Shown here: piece by piece, positions 12,506 to 23,489 of the stretch
Numbering within the stretch: position 1 is the first letter of the stretch
Layout of the letters: every line of letters starts with the position of its first letter
NCBI GenBank assembly: GCA_012274445.1
Contig: JAAROD010000049.1
Location: 1,426,001 to 1,490,000 of the forward strand
Length of the DNA: 64,000 nucleotides
Direction of reading: 5' to 3'
Origin: Sclerotiophoma versabilis
Lineage: Eukaryota > Ascomycota > Dothideomycetes > Pleosporales > Didymellaceae
The notes under the pieces: model-generated
Databases searched by the model: none
Seen by the model: only the letters and a program-made list of their open reading frames with translations
What the model was told of the DNA's origin: nothing
Translations under genes and position numbers: made by a program

Positions 12506-13896
12506 ATGTTCCAAGACATCAAAAAATCACCACCTCCTCCCCTAGTAGAACTTCGTCAGGTCGATGCAGGCGTATCGATACTGTCACCACTCGTGCGGAG
12601 AGGGACCGGGCCTCCGCTCATTATCCTCACTGCAAACAACGATAACTCTACGAAGATAATCGAAGGCGTCCCATCACATCTTGTCAAATGGGCCGAAGAA
12701 GGGTACACGGTTGCTGAAATTCAACAGCAAGCCCTTGAGAAAGACGCAGCCGGTACTTTGAAGCGAGGTATTGAAGCCCTGAGAGAAAATCCAAGATGTG
12801 AACCTAAAGAGAGAATTGGAGTTGTCGGTGAGTGTCATACTGAAGCTTCCCCCAAATTTTCGGGCTGACTGCATGGTGTCCACAGCGTACGAACCGGCAT
12901 CATGGAATCTGGCTGCAGACGCGGTCAATGGTATACCAGATATCAAGGCTACTGTAATCTACGCAAATGCCTCGGACAAATCTGCCATATCAGCTTCCAG
13001 CGTGCCGACTCTGCTCCATCTGGCAGGCAAGAGAAGTGACAACCCAAAAAGATCGCATGATCTTACAGAATACCACTATCCAAAGGTCGAGAGCTACAAG
13101 TTTGCAACGTCTTTTCATAGCTTATTCCACTACACCACAGAAGCATTATCACACACGCGCTCCCTCATGCACCTCAAACCTCGCATGGATGGTCCGTACT
13201 TCGATCTCGAGGTCATATGGGATGAACATTGCTACTACGAATTTGCGGATCGATCGGTTGAGCACACGATGAGCACGATGGTGCAAGAGCCATACGTTAA
13301 TCACGTACCCACTGTGCGCATCCATTCCTACGCGTATATAAACTCTTACTAACAGCATCGCAGCTCACAGGGGGAGTGGGGCGAGGTGCGCTGACAGACT
13401 TCTACCGCCACAACTTCATCTTCAACAATTCTGCTGACACTGCGCTTGAGCTTGTCAGCAGGTCCGTTGCGATTGACCGCGTCATCGACGAGTTTATCTT
13501 CAGCTTCACACATGATCGTGAGATAGACTGGCTGCAAGTCCCCTGTTTCAATTCCCATGTACTGAAAACTTACTAACGATCTCTGGAAGCGTGCCTGGAA
13601 TCCCTCCAACAAATCGCAAGGTGGAAGTCCCGTTCTCTGCTGTTGTCAATATTCGAGGTGACCGCCTGTATCACGAACACATATCGTGGGATCAAGGTAC
13701 TGTCCTAAGGCAGCTTGAGCTATTGCCTGAGTATCTGCCATTCCCACATCCGCTACCAGATGGAAGAACTCCAGCGCCAGGTAAATCATTCGAATACCGA
13801 GTTCCAGTTGCGGGTACAGAGGTCGCAGAAAAGATGCGTGATCGCAGTTTGGTGCAATCGAATCAGATGTTTGACTTCAAGATCAGGGAAGTATAG
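12506..13896 (+). CDS. Two-part protein: degenerate dienelactone-hydrolase-like + SnoaL-like
   Basis: Four exons (12506-12827, 12886-13313, 13364-13533, 13590-13896) give 408 residues. Residues 1 to about 190 look like an alpha/beta-hydrolase of the dienelactone hydrolase type (PLIILTANND, WAEEGYTVAEIQ, RIGVVAYEP). The second half, from MDGPYFDLEVIWDEHCYYEF onward, resembles a SnoaL/NTF2-like domain (FYRHNFIF, DRVIDEFIFSFTH, GDRLYHEHISWDQ). Where the family has a nucleophile elbow (G-x-C-x-G-G), this protein reads AYEPAS, so the hydrolase triad appears lost. The third intron (13534-13589) needs a GC donor (GCAAGT) to keep frame; the protein then reads DWLVPGIPP as in its paralogue at 58969-60513. 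The function is unknown. Proteins of this design are often annotated as dienelactone hydrolases. Confidence 0.8.
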
Positions 13897-14232
13897 GATG
13901 GAACAATCAGTAACTTTCTCATCTTGTTCATCCTTAAGACGTGGAGACGCCAAAAATTTGCAACGTACAGAATTTCTTCAGAATGTGTCAAGAGCTGGAG
14001 ACGTAATTGTTTCTCTCTGTGTAGCTGTCCCCTTTGTTGGGACCTTCGTTTTAGCGAGCTAACGTGACTATATCTTTCACAGTGATTGCTCTTTTATCTT
14101 CTTATATTTGTTATCGCCCTCTAGGTATTTCCTGATGAATTGATGACTTCAGCAGCACCGCCGTTTCCGTTGATTTGCACTCCAGCCCGGACTTCTGACT
14201 GTCCATTGGTATTGAAGTTCATGTCGTCCTAG
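13897..14232. other. Convergent 3' region
   Basis: Between the two-part protein gene and the P450, which converge. I see no coding frame. It contains only presumed 3' UTR sequence. Confidence 0.5.
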
Positions 14233-15889
14233 CTAAGCAATCTGGTCACGCTCGGTAACAAGCACCCACATATGCTCTTGCACCCAGATTCCGTTATAGT
14301 TTGTAGATTTCCAGGGGTTGTCAGGCTGAGCGAGAGCCCAATCAAAATGACGCATGAACTTCAAGACGATTAGCAAATTATCGCTTGTACTGAATAGAGC
14401 ATTGGCTCACCTCGAAGATGACTTTCGTAATTTCCAGCCAAGCAATTGGCTTCCCGAGGCATTGATACTTCCCATACCCGAAGATCATCTCAGTTGTGCG
14501 GCGCATTGCAGCCAGCTTGTCTTCACGCATCTTGTTTTCTTCGAGCAACCAGCGCTCAGGTCTGAAAAGGTCGGCATCCTCACCAAACATGGCTTTGTCG
14601 TGGTGCACACCCCATGCATTGTAGCTGATATCTGTGCCGCCTGGGAGATAGTACTGCTTGCCCTCAACTGTGACACGATCACCGCCTTTTGGAACCTTTT
14701 TGGGAACAGCGTCAGTTACAGGAGGGAAAATTCGCAGACCTTCTCGAACCACTGCTTGTAGGTATGGTAGAGCCTTAAGAGTTGTGTCCTGGACGATATC
14801 GGTTGCGGCAGGTGCCGCGCCTGAGCGTACAGCGGTATCGATCTCAGCTTGTAGACGAAAGTAGATGTTCGGGTGAGTAATGAGGTAGAGCATAGTTGAC
14901 CTGATTGCAGTAGCAGTAGTGTCAGACCCCGCAAGAATCTGCAGTAAAGCTTCCGAGAAGAGATCTTCCTTCGAGAGACCATGATGTATGAACGACGCCA
15001 ACATATCAGAGCGACCTTCGGTCGACTTCTCAAGTCGTGAATTTATGAGTTTACGCGCTACACCCATCATCTTGCCGAAGCCACTCCCGTCTTTCTCCGA
15101 TGGCCCAAGTAGGCGTGCGATTGGCGGCCACTGCATATACTTCGTCAAACCAAGTGCAGCTGATACGAGGACAATTAAAAGGCCCTGTTCGCCTGACTTA
15201 ATGTAATCATTTAGATCAGCATCAGCTTGGAGGTCGCCGAATGCTTCCCCAAAGCCAATGGTACTGATGACATCAAGGGTAAAATATTGGGCTTTCCGCG
15301 CAAGATCCATTGGCCTTGACCCTGCGGAAGTAGAGACGTACTTGCTGCGAATTAAGTGTAGCAATTCTTGTAGTCGTCCATCAATGTCCGGTTCCAAGGA
15401 TAAGTTCTCTTTTCCAGAATAGCCAGCAGCCATCTGCTGTCTACGCTTCGTATGCTTCTCTTCATCAAGCTGGCTGAACACGTGGTCCTTGCCGGCCTCG
15501 AAACGAGTTGCAGCATTGAACCAGTAAGATCGAGTGTACTGCGACCGAACCGCGTTCATGTGCGCGAGCAGCTCAGGCGATGAAGTGACCAATTCATTGG
15601 GACCCACTCGTGCAATAGAGCCTATGCGAGTGTGAGCACACCAAGTTGTTGTACTACCATAGCGTTATTAGGACCACTCACCATACTTGTCGTTGGCTTC
15701 TTTGTATGCAAGATGCGACTGTAAACCCAAGATCACCCATGAGTGCCAGAATTCGGACCAACCGGTGCCGAAAGGACCGTTGAAGTGCCGAAGGCGGTTA
15801 TATCTGCGATACTTGTCCCTCACATACAGAACGAAGATGGCAGTTAGCAGCAGCCACCGTAATGCGTACAACTGTGCATGAAGAATCAT
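14233..15889 (-). CDS. Cytochrome P450, pisatin-demethylase-like
   Basis: ER-anchored haem monooxygenase. Three exons (15889-15682, 15621-14411, 14358-14233) give 514 residues. One N-terminal membrane segment (LRWLLLTAIFVLYV) is followed by a basic stretch. Later come the I-helix AGSDTTA, the K-helix EGLR (ExxR) and FRPERW. The haem loop FGYGKYQCLGKP has the cysteine at about residue 457, and the GYGKxxCLGK form is typical of the CYP57/pisatin demethylase group. The start is the first true ATG (MILHAQLY); the frame stays open upstream but has no ATG there. The short last exon supplies the FMRHFDWAL end. It is divergent from the methyltransferase gene, with a 373-bp shared promoter. Substrate unknown. 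Confidence 0.93.
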
Positions 15890-16262
15890 GGCGAGCCAAA
15901 GAAAGGTGCGGGAAGGGTCAGCGTCCGAAATTCCCACATCTTGAGAGGCCTCCTAGTTTCAGGAGCTGTCGTGCTGTCACGATCTCGCTTTGAGTGGGGT
16001 GCGTGCTCTCGGCGCAGCCGTCTTGGGTGAAGTGCCCGTGTCGAACCTTCCCGTCCCATAATCTCACAGGCCGTGCGGGGCGGAGGTTCCGTCATTTATC
16101 CATGCACTTGTCAACACCATAGGATAGGATATGTATACCCGACAAAACGGGCATGGCGATTACTGGGCCGCAATGCTGCATGAATCCTAGCTGTCTCAGT
16201 ACTTAATCCTGACCGCGCTGCTCGTCGCGGCCTGTTTGACCTCCTCTTATCGATATTTCGCC
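15890..16262. promoter_or_regulatory. Bidirectional promoter, P450 / methyltransferase
   Basis: 373 bp between divergent start codons. It includes CGGAGGTTCCG at 16081-16091, inverted CGG triplets with a 5-bp spacer, comparable to the CGG pair in the SDR/DLH promoter. Co-regulation of the two genes is plausible but inferred. Confidence 0.45.
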
Positions 16263-17599
16263 ATGAGTGATGATCAGCCCACCGTCACTGTCGCTGTCGA
16301 CGTAAGCGCATGTGATACCTGAGTTAAACAGTTGAGCATGCTGAATATTCACAGACGGACCTTGATTCGACCTACGATGAAACAGATGCGTATGCGATCT
16401 GCCTCCGATGTAGAATTCTATCCTGAATATTTCACAGACAGAGTTATGCGACATCCTTGTCGTCCAGTGTGGAAAAGTACAAGTGGGAGAATGGGCGGCG
16501 TTATCATAGTTACCGTGATGGAGGTAGCACGCCTGAGCCCCGCCGCAACTAAGTCCTGGGCTGATTGGCGCAGCCTACAACTTCCCCAATGATGAGAAAG
16601 AGCAGGATAGATTGGATATGAACCATCATTTGTGTTTGCTGCTTCTAGACGAGAAGCTGCATCTTGCCGATCTTCCAAAGGATAAGGCAATTCGCATCCT
16701 TGACATTGGAACCGGGACCGGCATATGGGCGATGGATATGGGCGACCAGTACCCAAATGCGACCATAATCGGAAACGAACTGAGTCCGATACAGCCAAGA
16801 TGGTAGACTTGTGTGACTGAAGCCTTATCTGCAGCTGACGTTTTGAAAAGGGTACCGCCAAACGTGTCGTTTGAGATCGACGATGCTGAAAGCCCATGGC
16901 CACCCCGGGACCCATTCGACTTTATCCATATCCGCTACATGCTAGCAAGCATACAAGACTGGCCTAAGCTTCTGCATCAGTCGTACAAGTGAGTGAAACT
17001 CCTAGATTTTGCGTCGCGGAGCCCTTGAAGCTAATTGGTCAGCAATCTGGCTCCCGGTGGATGGATAGAATTGCAAGATTTCAATACGCTGGCGTATAGT
17101 GAAGATGGAAGTGCAAAAGGTGATAACAAGGTAGTTGAATTTTGCCGTGTCTTCAATGCAGCCTGCGACAAGATTGGGCGGCATGGGTCACCGGGTCAAC
17201 ATCTCAAAGGCTGGGTCGAAGAAGCTGGCTTCACTAATGTACAGCACGACGTACGCAAAGTTCCAATAGGTTCATGGGCAAGAGACCAGAAGCTGGTTAG
17301 TACATGTGCTGTGTATGATGATAGCACAACATTGACGAGCCCCAGAAACAAGTTGGTGGTATATTCCGGGTGAACTTGGAGGAGCTGTTGGAGGCTGCAC
17401 TATTAGGCTTGCTCGTTCGGGTCGAAGATTGGAAGCCACAAGAAGTGCAGGTATTCATTGCGCAAATCCGAGAGGCATTGAAGGATAGATCAGTGCATCT
17501 GATGGAGGAATTGTAAGTAGGCCGAGATGTATTGTCCTTCAAGGAGAAGCTAACTCGTGAGTCAGCCACGTTGTATGGGCTCAAAAGCCCGAAAAGTAG
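16263..17599 (+). CDS. SAM-dependent methyltransferase (LaeA-like/UMTA type)
   Basis: Class I methyltransferase using S-adenosylmethionine. Eight exons (16263-16301, 16355-16389, 16438-16523, 16574-16802, 16851-16988, 17043-17295, 17346-17512, 17566-17599) give 326 residues. The N terminus reads SLSSSV...YKWENGRRYHSYRDG, a fungal family hallmark. Motif I, ILDIGTGTGIWAMD, begins at residue 95. Downstream features include ELSPIQPRWVPPNVSFEIDD, NLAPGGWIELQD and FHVVWAQKPE at the end. Every intron is canonical and keeps frame. This family contains LaeA-like regulators and small-molecule methyltransferases such as UMTA; its place in an oxidative cluster favours a tailoring O-methyltransferase, but that is inference. 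It is the right-hand end of the accessory cluster. Confidence 0.9.
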
Positions 17600-17874
17600 C
17601 AAGGTACAGAAGTTATCCTTATATACACGGATTTTGGCATAGTAAGAAGCTTTCCGTATCGCATTCGTGGTTGAGCACAACGATCCCGAATGTATTATGA
17701 TGTTGTCTTCGGCGCCTTTATCCCAGTATCTTTTTCTCTCCAACCAGGTGTGGGTGTCCTTTGCATACCCCAGCCGATATCGTCCCTCATTTTAACTCAT
17801 CGTTCGCGAGTGTTACTTTGCCATTGCGCTAGTGGAGGCCTGCATGAGTCGGTGATTCGGGCATATCTAAGTCC

Positions 17875-18132
17875 TCAAGATATCTGATCCATACGTGGCA
17901 TGTTGACATGAACAGGGACTGGCGGTAGTGGCGGATCATCTGTCCAGTGCAATTCGGGTCCGTTAACGAGGATGATGCCTTGTTGGCTCAAGCGTCGCCA
18001 CTTAGCTTTCTCCTTGTAGTTGCAGTAACAGAGGTAGGAGATGGCTACCAGCACCTGTAGTAGGATGACGCCAGCAACCGTAATGAGAACAAGGAGCAGT
18101 TCGGGGTCAGTGTCTGAGTGGAAGACAAACAT
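17875..18132 (-). CDS. Small single-pass membrane protein, hypothetical
   Basis: An uninterrupted 85-codon frame starting in good context (GACAATG). Residues about 12-35 (LLLVLITVAGVILLQVLVAI) form one clear membrane segment, followed by YLCYCNYKEKAKWRRL, a basic stop-transfer stretch. The tail is Pro-rich (DDPPLPPVPV). I do not recognise a family. It is shorter than average for a real gene and could be chance, but the membrane segment plus basic flank is coherent. Confidence 0.4.
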   Translation of the reverse strand: MFVFHSDTDPELLLVLITVAGVILLQVLVAISYLCYCNYKEKAKWRRLSQQGIILVNGPELHWTDDPPLPPVPVHVNMPRMDQIS

Positions 18133-18348
18133 TGTCGCTGCTTTGGAGTAATAGTCAAAATGATTTTGCTGGCGTTTTTGAGACGAATATTAGCGTAGTC
18201 GAGTATGGGAAGGTCTTTGATCGTTCTTATCGCCGTTGTTGTTTGAATTTTGCCCGGCCGCCGTAGGGTCTGCCTGCCATTGAAGGTGAAGGTAGGTATC
18301 AAAAGCGTACCCAATGAGCTGTCTGTTTCGTACAGGGTCCTACACGCT

Positions 18349-18633
18349 TCAAGCCTTGTTGTATGCCTGCTCAAGTTCAGCATAGAAGCCACTCCTCTTC
18401 CTTGCTGAGTTACGCTCCCATCTCAGCTTCTCTTCCTTTCTCCTCCGCTCCTTAGCACGTTTGTACACGTCGCTCTGCATCTCGATCCACTCTTGCTTTG
18501 CGCTGTACTTTTGTTTATTCTTTTGATTCTCGAGTAATTGCTGGAAGAGCTTCGGAATGCCAAGGAAATAGAATAAGATGAAGTTGCCGAGCAGAATGGA
18601 CGAGATGAGGAGGAAAACGAGCGCCGTCCTCAT
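18349..18633 (-). CDS. Small membrane protein with charged helical tail, hypothetical
   Basis: A 94-codon uninterrupted frame whose ATG is in good context (ACCATG). Residues about 4-28 (ALVFLLISSILLGNFILFYF) form a signal-anchor-like membrane segment. The rest is highly charged and predicted helical or coiled (KRAKERRRKEEKLRWERN). I do not recognise the family. A CRE-like palindrome lies about 170 bp upstream. It is tandem with the other small membrane protein (17875-18132) on the same strand. Confidence 0.45.
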   Translation of the reverse strand: MRTALVFLLISSILLGNFILFYFLGIPKLFQQLLENQKNKQKYSAKQEWIEMQSDVYKRAKERRRKEEKLRWERNSARKRSGFYAELEQAYNKA

Positions 18634-19552
18634 GGTTGTAGCAGCAACTGGGTTGATTGATGTGGAAAGGCTCTAGAAATGACGGTGGTCACTTCAAATA
18701 AATGAGGGAACGAAAGTTGTGGCCTGGATTGATGGCCCTGTTGTGCAAAGCGATGAAGTTCCGTAATCACGATGCACCAACAGTTGGTACCGGTGCGGCA
18801 AGATGACGTCACGCTCCTGCTGCGCGTCCACAATCTTCGGACTCACAGCTCAACCACTTGCTGTATAGAAGAGCTGTATGTCCTCTTGCATCATAGCTGC
18901 TCCGAAGATTGGTATGCAGGCTGTTTCCAGATCACGCTTTCAGGTCCAAAGCCGGCTCCACAGGTGGAAAGACAACCCTCCTTAGAAAACTCCCAGAATC
19001 ACCAAAGCAGTGTACTGTAGACAGTTGAAAATTTCCGTTTGCTCGCTTGTCTGCTCAAGTCAAGCGGAATCCATGATACAAATTCACAGGAAAACAACAA
19101 GGCCCTCACCGACGCATTGCCGCTGGCAGTGATCATCGACAATAAGGATTATAGGTCTGTGTAATAATCTGTGTATATGGTTGCGCTACACGCTCTTTCC
19201 TTTGGCAGCTCTCCTTCCCGTGTGGCTCCCTTGATATCTAATGCTTGCTCTGAGCCCACCAGAAGCCTATCAGGTCGACCTATCTACCCAGCCAAAAAAA
19301 GACATCGTTCTTCGCATCATCTCTATTCAATTTTGCAGCAGAGCCCGCGTAAGATTCATGACTTCCTAATCGCCATCGACCACCATCTCACCTTCCAGGC
19401 AAAAAACACTCAGTCCAACCCACCACGTCTAATTGCAAGCAGACTACGTCATGGAGCCCACCACTGCAATGTGCGCACCGCGGCCGTCGTATCTGTAGAA
19501 AGCAGCAATACTGACCGTACACTGCAGCACTCTCCGCAACTATTCACAATCA
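18634..19552. other. Intergenic region
   Basis: About 900 bp without a supported gene, apart from the CRE palindrome listed separately. An open frame at 19171-19623 on plus overlaps the 2EXR remnant and has no recognisable motif of its own. Confidence 0.45.
18804..18811. promoter_or_regulatory. CRE palindrome TGACGTCA
   Basis: A perfect 8-bp cAMP-response-element palindrome 171 bp upstream of the 18633 start. Fungal ATF/CREB-type bZIP proteins bind this sequence. The site is seen directly; its use is inferred. Confidence 0.45.
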
Positions 19553-19893
19553 ATGATCTTCCACCTACTCCCCGAGGTGCGCAACATGATCTACCGGTAT
19601 GCCATCGGCTGCAAGCCGATTAACATCATCGAGAGAATCTGGACCTTCTTACTAGCCTCCGGAAACAAGTCGCGCTACTTCGCATCTGTAGACAAATATT
19701 CTACGAGACAGTCCCTCTCGTGCTCGGACTTCGTGAGCTGGTCCCCGGAGGCAACAGAGTTGCTGGGCACGGAAAACGTATGACCAAGGTACTCAGTCGT
19801 CTTATAGACCGTCCACTTGCTGGGTATACAAGGGTGTTGCAGTTTATGGTTGAACGTGGAATCACTGCTGCGAGCAAGGCGGGTGGCATTTAA
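19553..19893 (+). pseudogene. 2EXR-domain protein remnant with frameshift
   Basis: The plus strand encodes FHLLPEVRNMIYRYAIG, a textbook 2EXR/F-box-like opening. About 60 bp later a different frame encodes LLTSLRKQVALLRICRQIFYETVPLVLG, the matching continuation. No intron with usable splice sites joins the two parts in frame, so a frameshift seems to have broken the gene. The second frame continues to a stop at 19891-19893. The full family protein would be longer, so it is also truncated. If a very small intron were used, it could still be expressed. Confidence 0.55.
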
Positions 19894-20266
19894 CTCTGTT
19901 TAAAGTTAGTTCATACGGCGAAAATGCTTCGAAAGCTGCGCAGCTTGAGGCACATTACAGTAACTTGTCCAAAATCGTGGGGTACCGCCAGGATCAGGGA
20001 GTTCAAGGCAAAACTGAAGCAGGAGCTCTGCAAAGGCAGGGACACTCATGGTATCGAAGTAGAGACTCGTACTCGTGAATGAAGGCTACCGAGTATTGCC
20101 ACCAAGGGAGAAGAAAAAAGGCATGAAAGGGAATTAAAAACAAAAGTACCAACATCTCTAGTTGACCACCACCTGAGCAAATACATCTATCATTAGGTGT
20201 CACCTAGGAATATGTAGTCACGTCTCAACACCAATAATCTTTCCCTTATCGCACTAGCTCGCCCAT
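19894..20266. other. Intergenic region
   Basis: 373 bp downstream of the PX-protein stop codon and the 2EXR remnant. No gene or distinctive signal is seen. Confidence 0.5.
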
Positions 20267-23200
20267 CTACTGCGCCAACACGCTCCTCAACATCGCCAAG
20301 AAACTCGGATGCAGCTTCTTGATCTCTTCAATCGGCGGCTTCTTCGGCTCGCCCGCTCTCCTCTTGAGTTTCTCCGCCGCCCGTGCACGATTCTTACGCT
20401 CGGCTTCAATTGGATCGTCGTCCTCGTCGAGCTCTTCTTCTTCCTCGGAGTCGGTAGCGTCGTCGTCGAGTTCGAGATCTTGAAGATCGAGCTGCATGGT
20501 GTTAGCGCATCTTGACTTGTTTGACCAGTATATATGTCTGGAAATGGTAACAAACCTCATTAAGCCCAAAATCGCTACTCTTGAACCCTGCAATACCGCC
20601 CAGTACGGGATCAGGCTCATCACCAGCACTCGCCATCTTCTGCCTAGTCTTGTCCTGGTGCCACTTCTTGCGGGCAGTCTGCCATTTGATCAAGCTATTG
20701 ATCTCCCTGATGGCTTTCTGTCTGTCGATGGTGCCTGAGTCCATGCCACCCTGGAACAGAGCATTCATGTCGAGCTTGCCGCCACTGCCGGGGCCGTGAC
20801 GCAAAAACTCGAGGATGCCCTCTAGCCAGCCCATGAGTTGGTCGAAAAGGCCGTTGTCATGGATATGGACCTCGTGAACGAATTTGTAAAAGTTGTCTTC
20901 GTGACGCGCACAGAGGTCGATGAATGCTTGAACAGTCTGGTTGGGGTCTGCGGAGACTTCTTGACGTTGGCAGGCTTCAATGGTCTTAATTGTATCGTCG
21001 ACAAACATAGCGAAGTCGGTAATACTGTTGTAGACGTTGGCGGATTTGTAAACGCGGACGAGGGGTTCGTAGAAGATGGTGAAGAGGTCACGGAAGAGTT
21101 GGAGGGTAGTAGGCTACATCTGTTAGTCGACATACTTCTTGGAGCAAATATGGAATGCCTACCTCTTCGATGATTTGGAGCATCATGAGCTTATCTCGCT
21201 GTCTCAGACACAGCTTGAGATACTGCTTGAGATGCGCAAAGAGCTCGGCGCCCTGTCGCAAGTCCTTATCGATCTGACCAGACGTATTAGTAAGGACGCT
21301 GTTAACGCTGCGAGCGCTGTTGTTTCTGCTGTAACGACTGGTCGGTCTCACATTTTCGACCGCGTTGTTCCATGCAACGTAGGCGTTGAAGACCTTCTCC
21401 ACCTGTTGGGAGCTCAACTCAGGTTTGAAGAAGTCGGAACGAAGGATCGTCACAACGATGTCGACTTGCTCGTTTTCCGCCTCTTGTCTAAGTGACTGCT
21501 TGATCTCCTCGTTTGACTCAACATAAGCCTTGATCTTTGCGCACAGGACCTCGTCCTTGATCTTCGTGGAGCCGAGGGTGTCAATCGTCTTCTGTACAGA
21601 ATTAACGCCATCATTGATGGCCATACCGAAGATGCGCTGTAGCAAGGACCTTGCGCCAAAAGGCTGTGCAAGGAATAGATCAAGTACTCCGCTCATTACC
21701 GCTGCTGGATTCGCAATCCTGATGACGTTTTTCAACACACCATATGGTACGAGTGAATGTATCCTTTTCGCTTGCGCAAAGAGCTCCGGCGAGTTGTCTT
21801 CGGCCAAGAAGAGGTGGTATATGGTAGCTGCAACCTCAATCCGCAACCACTCTGCAAACTTCTGATACTCCGGCTTGAGCTGAGATATTGAGTTCTTTAC
21901 CCTGATTTCCTGGAAAAGATGCGAGAGGCCGTTCTTCTCAACAATCTCTCGCCTGAACTTCTCCATGTGTATGTCGAGCTCAGCAGCACGTTTGCGAGCG
22001 ACCTCGTAAAACTGCTTCTGCTCTTGTATGCGCTTTTCGTCCATAATCATGCGCTTCTCGATGTCTTCCATCTCTTCCTCATTGACTTCAATGGGATCGC
22101 GCGTAAGGAAATCAGCCATGGCATTTGATCGTGCGATTCTCTCATTATTCAGGAACGACCGCAGGAAAGCTCGTAGTGACACGCGCTGCTCTTCGCGATA
22201 AAGAGTGCGTGGAGGCTGGTAGCCGAAACCTTCTCCTGACGCACGGGGAGACCGTGTCCCTCGAGCTTCAAGTGAGGTCTGTGAAGCATTCTTCTTGTGA
22301 CCACCGCCCCAGAGATAGCTTCGTAAACCTCCACCTCCACTATCGTTCTTCTGGTATACATCAGGCGCTGGCCCCTGTGTCGATACCGAGGAGATGGAAC
22401 TAGCATCGTCGTCGTCTTTGCTCGAACTTAAGATCGAATCCTTCTTGTTCTTGCGAGGGAGTGGAGGGAGGACCTTTCCAGGAAGCTCGAGGCGTATGCG
22501 CTTGTGGAGGTTAACAAAGTCCTGGTATCGTCGACCGACATAGATTTCTTGGTCGCCGCTCTGCTTGACCCTGATGAGATACTCCTGCTGCTGGTTAGTA
22601 CCATTTCACCAGTTCTTCCGAAACCAACCTACCGCATGTGTGTGATAGCGAAGGTGTTTCTTCACCGATGTGGTTCGCACGCCAGCAACATTGACGTCCC
22701 AGCCATTGATGAAATGCCCACTCGGCGCATTCATGTGTAGACCCTCTTCGTTTGCGCCTCGCTCAACGATCTCCATCTCCGAGAAGCGTATCCTTTCCTC
22801 GTAGCCAGACGCGGTGGGGATACCAGAGACCATCATGAGCTCGACCAGCTTCTCTGCCTTCAGTGCCAGCTTCCTTCGTTTTGTTTCTTCGAGGCGGTCT
22901 TCTGACGAAGAGATATCCTTGCTTGCAAACGATTCGAGGAACTACAAAGATTGTCCTGTTAGACTTTGCTCCTGGTATCTGGAATGATGTCACCACTCAC
23001 CACTTGCAACTTGTCTTGCCAGAACTCCTTCTCCTTAGCTTTGTCCAGAAACGGAAAGTTTCGCACATGGTTGACGAATATGTAGCGCAACAGTGGGAGC
23101 TCTGAATCTTCTGGAGCAACTTCACCAGCGTCTGAGCGGAAGGGTGCGCCAAAGCGCTTGAGGGCAGTGGGTGACGAGAGTTCGGTGATTTCGAACTGTG

Positions 23201-23489
23201 TTTGCTGGGAGATGAGTTCGCGCTTGAGGTCTGTATAACAGTCAGGATAGAAGGGTGGACTGATATCTGTCTGCTGCTTACAGTGCTCCTGCTTGCCGGT
23301 CAGGATAGAGCCATCTGGTGGCACCGACATCATGGACGCCATTGTGTAGTTTGTGTCTACTCGCTGAGCGCCTGGCCGCTCTATGTCTGCAGTATGAGGC
23401 TCGCCGAAGTTGGAGATTGAGGGCTGGTTGTCCATGGTGGGCACAGTGTATCCGTTGGGCGCCAGGCCAGGCGGGGTGCCTTGAGCCAT
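20267..23489 (-). CDS. PX/PXB/DUF3818 protein (yeast YPR097W-like)
   Basis: Large phosphoinositide-binding peripheral membrane protein. Six exons (23489-23282, 23230-23001, 22941-22633, 22590-21163, 21113-20556, 20491-20267) give 985 residues. The PXB part is near residues 65-200 (HYLKRELISQQ, LPLLRYIFVNHVRNFPFLD). The PX domain follows (EYLIRVKQSGDQEIYVGRRYQDF and LPPLPRKNKKD). The long DUF3818 region includes RAFLRSFLNNERIARS. The C terminus has an acidic run (DDDATDSEEEEELDEDDD) and basic helices. The first intron (51 bp) would also read through in frame; splicing it restores the conserved HYLKREL. The third intron is very short (42 bp). Yeast YPR097W is implicated in lipid handling; a role here is inferred only from family. 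Confidence 0.92.

Noticed and set aside
23231..23281. In-frame reading through a 51-nt segment of the PX gene
   Set aside because: The segment has intron ends (GTAAGC...TACAG); removing it restores the conserved HYLKREL motif.
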